Of a stretch of DNA of 64,000 nt, positions 59,801 through 64,000 are shown one piece after another. Positions within the stretch are counted from its first letter, which is position 1, and every line of letters starts with the position of its first letter. The position numbers and the translations under genes were made by a program. The notes under the pieces are model-generated. The model was not told the DNA's origin and did no database searches. It saw nothing but the letters and a program-made list of their open reading frames with translations. Source of the DNA: Agrocybe praecox (taxonomy: Eukaryota > Basidiomycota > Agaricomycetes > Agaricales > Agrocybaceae); assembly GCA_964017145.1 (NCBI GenBank), contig OZ024843.1:3304443-3368442 (forward strand). Direction: 5' to 3'.

Positions 59801-60126
59801 GTTCCCTGTCGTAGGGAGACATCGATCTTCTGCGTTTCCTGCCAGCTAAACAAACATAAACGTCATTACGAGTCCAAAACACGTGTGGAAAATATAGCAC
59901 TACCTTCATCGAGTGGAGGACTTCTACTCCGCCGTCTCCCGTAGTCATATGGAGGTCGGTCTCTTTCATGAGCCCATCTATCCCTATCATAGCCATCCCA
60001 TTCTGGTCTGTATGATTCTGAATAACTCTCAGAGTATGGAGCTCTGCTAGAATATCCTCCACGTGAAGGTGAGCGAGAGCGAGATCGACGCGGCGGAGGG
60101 GGATACGACGAAGACCAAGAAGACAT
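56807..60126 (-). CDS. Ars2/SERRATE RNA effector protein
   Basis: Nuclear partner of the cap-binding complex that links nascent RNA to processing or decay. The start at 60126 gives an Arg/Ser-rich N-terminus (MSSWSSSYPPPPRRSRSRSP). The SERRATE/Ars2 N-terminal domain follows (DPHTFDYPASLKQYAEWFRY, SRWEKYKKEFAATQ). Then come MFEHHRKSPWFAEKYDPAPE, a central RRM-like region (VMIRTIPPDIGRVKLE, KRNYYRAGWLRFTDDADM) and an acidic stretch. The DUF3546-like/helical part has FHTCYYCAVVTDHIEELQRK and WLEWLDSKIALLINHDGVDP. The C2H2 finger (GKFRCKTCQKLFKATAFVEK, HIANKH) is intact. The C-terminal tail is Pro/Gly-rich and ends DMDLVAE-GDVELMY at 56807, the short motif that in the family meets the cap-binding complex or its partners. 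About ten introns, all in phase where checked. In fission yeast the orthologue is Pir2. Confidence 0.93.
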
Positions 60127-60448
60127 CTTTTATGGAGCAAAAGAACTGAGAAATAGAAAGAGAAAGCGAACATAACGACGGCTGATCAGAGCCTGCGAGA
60201 GAGAGGTCGAGCATAGTGAAGAACCGACCTCTTGGATCACGAAAACAGCGGTTGTCAGTTGGCTACGACGGTGAGCTCAACGCTGCTTTGACACGCTCAA
60301 CAGTGTTTCGCGATGAGCTCGTAATTAACAGCAGCCAGCTCTCTCATGCGTAATTGAAGCGGAGTCCAAATCCAGGCCCGTGCGTGATATTGGTCCGACA
60401 CAATCAAATTATCAATTGTTCCATACAACTACATAATCTGATTAGTTT
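60127..60448. other. Spacer between Esf2 and Ars2 genes
   Basis: 322 bases holding the Ars2 promoter and the Esf2 3' UTR. No gene and no distinct element seen. Confidence 0.5.
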
Positions 60449-61440
60449 TCAGAATATATTCGTTAAAACACTATCTAATGATACCCCTTCATTTCCTTCC
60501 TTTTTCTTTTTCCTTGGTGCATCATTTTCTCCATCAAGCGTCCTCTTCTTGGGTTGAGGATTGGGCTTGAATTCAAATTCTTCCCCATTCTCCTTCTTTT
60601 TAGCCGCTCGTTTATCCAAGACACGAGCAAGTTCAACATTCTTCAGGTATTCTTGCTGCTCGGTCTTGGATTGTGACAGCTCAACGCGTAACTTAGCTGT
60701 ATGTACCGCCGCTTCATATGCTAGCAAGATAGATAAGAAATAAACTCGAAAAGACAATAACAATTTGTACTCACCAACTTGCTCCGTTAGCATATTCCAT
60801 TTGAATCTCGGCAAGTACTTCATTGTCCAGATATCATCTCGCCACCTTGTACCTTTCTTTCCGCCAATCGGCTGAGCGTTAAGCATCGCTGCAACACTAC
60901 GCGCAACCTTTTTGTCTTTGAATTCGACCCAGCCTTCTGTATAGTGTACTTTTTTTGTTGAAGTGAACTTCTTTCTGAGATACGCTCGTTTTGCATCTGT
61001 TGATCGCGTCTAAGATATATCATAATCTTTCAGGGATAGAGTGACTGACCTTCTTGTTGAAGATAAACTCGTCCTACAGTACCGTACGCGCTCATGAGGT
61101 GTCGAACTTTCGCGGGACGCATACCAGGAGGAATACGCGAGACATAGACAACCCCTGCCCGGTCCTGAGCTGCCTTGAAAGCAGCCAACGCCTCAGGCGT
61201 TAAAGGTTTTAGAGTTTTATCTCCGATGAATCCTCCTCGATCCATGCCTTTAACGAATCCTTCATCATGGTCACTGTCAGACCCTTCCTCTTCTTCATCC
61301 CCGTCCTCTTCCTCTTCGCTGCGCTGCGAGGTTTCCTTCAATTCTGATTCCTCTTCTTGCAGTCGGGATGGTCCTGCTTCGGGTTGGGTAGATACAGCGT
61401 TCGTTGAAAATTTCGGTTTGCTAATGATTTTCTCTGCCAT
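60449..61440 (-). CDS. ESF2: Pre-rRNA processing protein Esf2/ABT1
   Basis: Nucleolar RRM protein of the SSU processome that assists U3-dependent cleavage of pre-rRNA and stimulates the helicase Dbp8. The start at 61440 gives [20 protein letters not shown], followed by an acidic Glu/Asp/Ser run. The RRM opens [20 protein letters not shown] and [15 protein letters not shown]. After an intron it continues [40 protein letters not shown] and [20 protein letters not shown]. These are hallmark Esf2/ABT1 segments. A C-terminal coiled coil ([20 protein letters not shown]) and basic tail end in [10 protein letters not shown] at 60449. About 290 residues with four or so introns. Confidence 0.93.
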
Positions 61441-62055
61441 GATGGCTAGTCTGGCGACTTGAATTATATCCAAATGGTTTACCAGCTATGAAGAAAGTCA
61501 CAAACACTTGCCCAATAATTTCTAATGCTTCTGCGCAACAAACACAAACAGGGGACATTGTTTACCTATTTTTAGCTATTCATAGTATTTATAAATAGTA
61601 TCAGTACCAGGTGTCTAGGGACATAACGGGTTCAAAACAAGTTACAGCACTGCTTGGCAAATGATTGTGTTTTTGACGTGATCCTTCTACTAAGTTCACT
61701 GCTCTGGTGCGTAAGAAATTCAAACATGACTTTCGTTGGTAAGAAATTTTATATTTGAATAATTGCTATATCCCATATGATAACAGTTATCTGAGCCTTA
61801 GTACTATGATGAGCTTGGGAGCAGTTCGCTGCAGTTGTAGGGGGCTCAGTTTGGGCTCAGTCCACAAAAAGTATGTGCCTGCTTAAATAGCCATGTTCGT
61901 GTTACTTGCCATGGCAGCCTATAACATAACATTTTGAAAGACTCACAATGACAATGTCAACAAAAAAAATGTATGGGCTGTTTGCTTGAAGGATAATCAT
62001 GATGACCACAGTACTTAGACTTTACAGTAATAAATGAATCATAAGTGGTGCTTAC
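61441..62055. other. Intergenic region
   Basis: About 615 bases between Esf2 and H3 variant B, both on the minus strand. It holds the Esf2 promoter and the histone 3' UTR. A/T rich; no gene seen. Confidence 0.45.
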
Positions 62056-62718
62056 TTATATGCGAAGTCCTCCTCTCAAACGGCGAGCAAGGGCCATGTC
62101 CCTGGGCATTATTGTCACTCTTTTTGCATGGATTGCTGAAAAGTTCACGTCTTCGAACAACGAGACCAGGTACGCCTCCGACGCTTCTTGGAGCGCCATG
62201 ATAGCAGCTGACTGGAACCTAATTCCAGACTTGGTAATAAATCGGATTTGAACATGAAGCTCAGAAATCAATAATCATAAAACATTAGTACTTACCTTGT
62301 AGTCTTGTGCTATTTCACGGACAAGCCTCTGGAATGGGAGCTTACGGATGAGCAAATCCGTTGTATTCTGGTAATGACGTATTTCACGCAGAGCTGCAGT
62401 GCCCGGACGAAAGCGATGGGGCTTCTCGACCCCTCCGTAAGTTTTATTGCCCTACCAAGAAAGAATTAAGATTAACACAAGGTCCTTATAAAATTATTTA
62501 AAGAGGAATAGATTGAGTCACCGTAGTTTTCAGCGCCATTTGTTTGTCGTGTCTTCCTGCTGCTGTTTTATAACCATATTGACCATCAAGGCGGACGATA
62601 TGTTTCCAATGTACCTTTCCTGCAACAAATATAAGGATAACGAAATGATACGGTAACATACTAAACATTTTGGTATACCTCCGGTGGACTTGCGCGCCGA
62701 CTGCTTAGTACGCGCCAT
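62056..62718 (-). CDS. Divergent histone H3 variant B with extended tail
   Basis: Four exons (62718-62679, 62619-62522, 62451-62296, 62228-62056) encode 155 residues. The tail starts [15 protein letters not shown], so K4, K9, S10 and K14 equivalents are kept. About 20 extra residues follow ([20 protein letters not shown]), then [11 protein letters not shown], which aligns with the KQLATK region of H3. Next come [12 protein letters not shown] and [20 protein letters not shown]. The fold continues [35 protein letters not shown], and [20 protein letters not shown]. It is closer to canonical H3 in the fold than variant A, but with many changes at normally invariant sites. Intron 1 falls at the same codon as in variant A, just before Lys14. 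The ARKS motif around K27 is lost. It looks functional. A canonical H3 gene is not in this window. Confidence 0.92.
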
Positions 62719-63568
62719 TGTATGTGTGCAGACTGTGGTAGATTATTGACTTTGGTGGGTATTAATTGAAGGAATATTTTCTTCAGAGCTCGATATGCGA
62801 GTCTTATATATTCAACGTCGAAGTCTTCTAGGGAGCTCGGAAATTTCCATGGCTTCTCTTTTGCTGCAATCACCTTCGTGAGGTTGAAGTCGAGTCATGA
62901 CTCCGTTAGACGCGTTGTATTACACAGCCCTGGACCTACAGTTTCCGTAGATATACGGGGTTCAAAATCCAAACGTATGGCCCCAAGAGCCAGAACCGGG
63001 ATATCTGCAATGAATGACCTGAACTGTGGACATGCAAATGCCGGATTTTCTTCCGTACCTCTCCCCAATCGGTGCTCCAGACAACCTAATGAGCTGTCAA
63101 TAATTATTGGCGTTGCTTATATCCTTACGTTCGTTATCACGCAACATCACCCAGATAAAGCTAGATGGGTGCCGGGAAACTGCGAATCCCGGTTGGGGCA
63201 TAATTATTTTTAAGCGCACTGGGCAAGTTTATATGGAGATGACGATGTCCGAGGGCCGTTATGTTTTGCATTCCAGAATTTGTGTAGGTAGTAGCAGCTG
63301 TAACTTTTCGAAAGTTTCAGAACCTATCTGTATTCGCAGAACGAGTAGCAAGCGCAGTTTATTGACGAGAGATTCCCCGGGAGATATAAGGGTCAACGAA
63401 GCCCTGAACTGTACACGAACATTGAACGCCGTTAGAATCTGGGAAATGCATGAATAACCTCGGTACACGTGGGAAGAGTATCGTCATTCGGGCGGAGACC
63501 ATAAAAGTTGACTAGTGACTTGGAATTTCCGCGACTTCTATCAGTTTCCCTCAGGTTCGTCTGTAATA
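62719..63568. other. Divergent intergenic region of H3 variant B and the last gene
   Basis: About 850 bases between outward-facing starts. Apart from the TATA element at 62798 no feature is clear. Open frames at 62878-63213 and 63107-63457 overlap one another and have no family resemblance. Confidence 0.45.
62798..62811 (-). promoter_or_regulatory. TATA-containing core promoter element of H3 variant B
   Basis: On the minus strand this reads ATATATAAGACTCG, identical over 14 bases to the element upstream of H3 variant A. Its 3' end lies 80 bases from the ATG, against 73 in variant A. Confidence 0.75.
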
Positions 63569-64000
63569 ATGCAAGTACAGGATCCAAGCAAGAAAACGTC
63601 CATAACTTCGCTATTGAATCCCCAAGAGGCTTCGCGTTACCCTGCTCAAACACAAACCCCGGACCTTTTGGTCGCAAGTCAATCACATACCGTAATTTAT
63701 GAGAATGCCCCGTACGACGCCAGTAACTTGTATCACCCTCGCACAGCGAGCTGGGAAGCAGCTGAAGATCCTAGACGACAGGTTGTGCCAGCGACGCAGG
63801 TTCAACACCATTACCAGTCACAATACCATATGGTGCCCACGTACTCTACTGTGCCTCAAGTGTACTCGAGCTCCTCCATGCAATCTTCTTGGCAATCTTC
63901 AAAGGATTTGACTCAGCAGTCGTCACAGGACTTCAACCGGCAAGCTATCTACAGTGACGAACAAGCGGGTAACAAGTCCTAAGCTCTTCATTTCTTCCCA
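63569..64000 (+). CDS. Gln/Ser/Tyr-rich protein, 5' part only (cut by window edge)
   Basis: The ATG at 63569 gives MQVQDPSKKTSITSLLNPQE. The frame runs to about 63968 through a low-complexity Gln/Ser/Tyr-rich stretch (VQHHYQSQYHMVPTYSTVPQ, SSSSMQSSWQSSKDLTQQ). A GT donor (GGTAACAAGTCC) near 63969 precedes an in-frame stop at 63980-63982, so the gene most likely continues past the window through an intron. Short SLLNP motifs followed by Gln-rich sequence are common at the N-termini of fungal transcription factors. That identity is a guess, since no DNA-binding domain is visible. If the intron is not real, this is a 137-residue disordered protein. Confidence 0.55.

Overview
This window is nuclear DNA of a filamentous basidiomycete, most likely a mushroom-forming agaricomycete. 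Genes are packed on both strands and broken by many short GT-AG introns of roughly 45-70 bases. The protein set is typical of that group: a Ssk1-type response regulator with a very long N-terminus, tandem GPI-type cysteine-rich secreted proteins, a prolyl oligopeptidase and a GABA-type permease. I see no bacterial, viral or organellar segment. Family assignments come from reading translations, not from database searches.

Layout, left to right. 1.3-7.4 kb (+): an Unc104/KIF1-type kinesin-3. 8.3-10.3 kb (-): a cyclopropane-fatty-acid-synthase-like methyltransferase. 11.1-12.0 kb (-): the small GTPase Arl2, divergent from eIF5B at 12.2-16.7 kb (+). 16.9-19.4 kb (+): an amino-acid/GABA permease. 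20.6-21.6 kb (-): a single-pass membrane protein of unknown function. 22.1-24.8 kb (+): a class 3 (diacylglycerol-type) lipase. 25.3-28.1 kb (+): a large intronless, probably mitochondrial, PPR-like protein. 29.0-30.5 kb (-): a Flx1-type mitochondrial carrier. 30.5-36.1 kb: gene-poor, with only weak hypothetical ORFs. 36.1-39.7 kb (+): prolyl oligopeptidase. 39.9-40.7 kb (-): tRNA adenosine deaminase Tad2. 41.1-43.1 kb (+): a tandem pair of eight-cysteine, probably GPI-anchored secreted proteins. 43.5-44.2 kb (-): a nucleotidyltransferase-fold protein with an internal TAG. 44.6-45.4 kb (+): an unknown protein. 45.6-46.5 kb (-): a metallophosphoesterase. 47.3-48.2 kb (+): a C2H2 zinc-finger protein. 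49.6-50.4 kb (+): mitochondrial IF-3. 50.9-51.6 kb (+): histone H3 variant A. 52.1-56.6 kb (-): Ssk1. 56.8-60.1 kb (-): Ars2/SERRATE. 60.4-61.4 kb (-): Esf2. 62.1-62.7 kb (-): histone H3 variant B. 63.6 kb to the edge: the start of a Gln/Ser-rich protein.

The genes do not form one pathway; most are housekeeping. The most unusual content is the pair of divergent histone H3 genes 11 kb apart. Both keep the first H3 residues (ARTK, ARKSTG) and the histone fold. Both carry an extra block of tail sequence at the same point, just after the K14 position. That block is encoded by a separate second exon and shares a motif of the form D-x-Q-x-G-[FY]-K-[ST]-A. The two genes also share an identical 14-base TATA-containing core promoter at nearly the same distance from the ATG. 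This looks like a lineage-specific H3 variant family, and variant A has some CENP-A-like residues.
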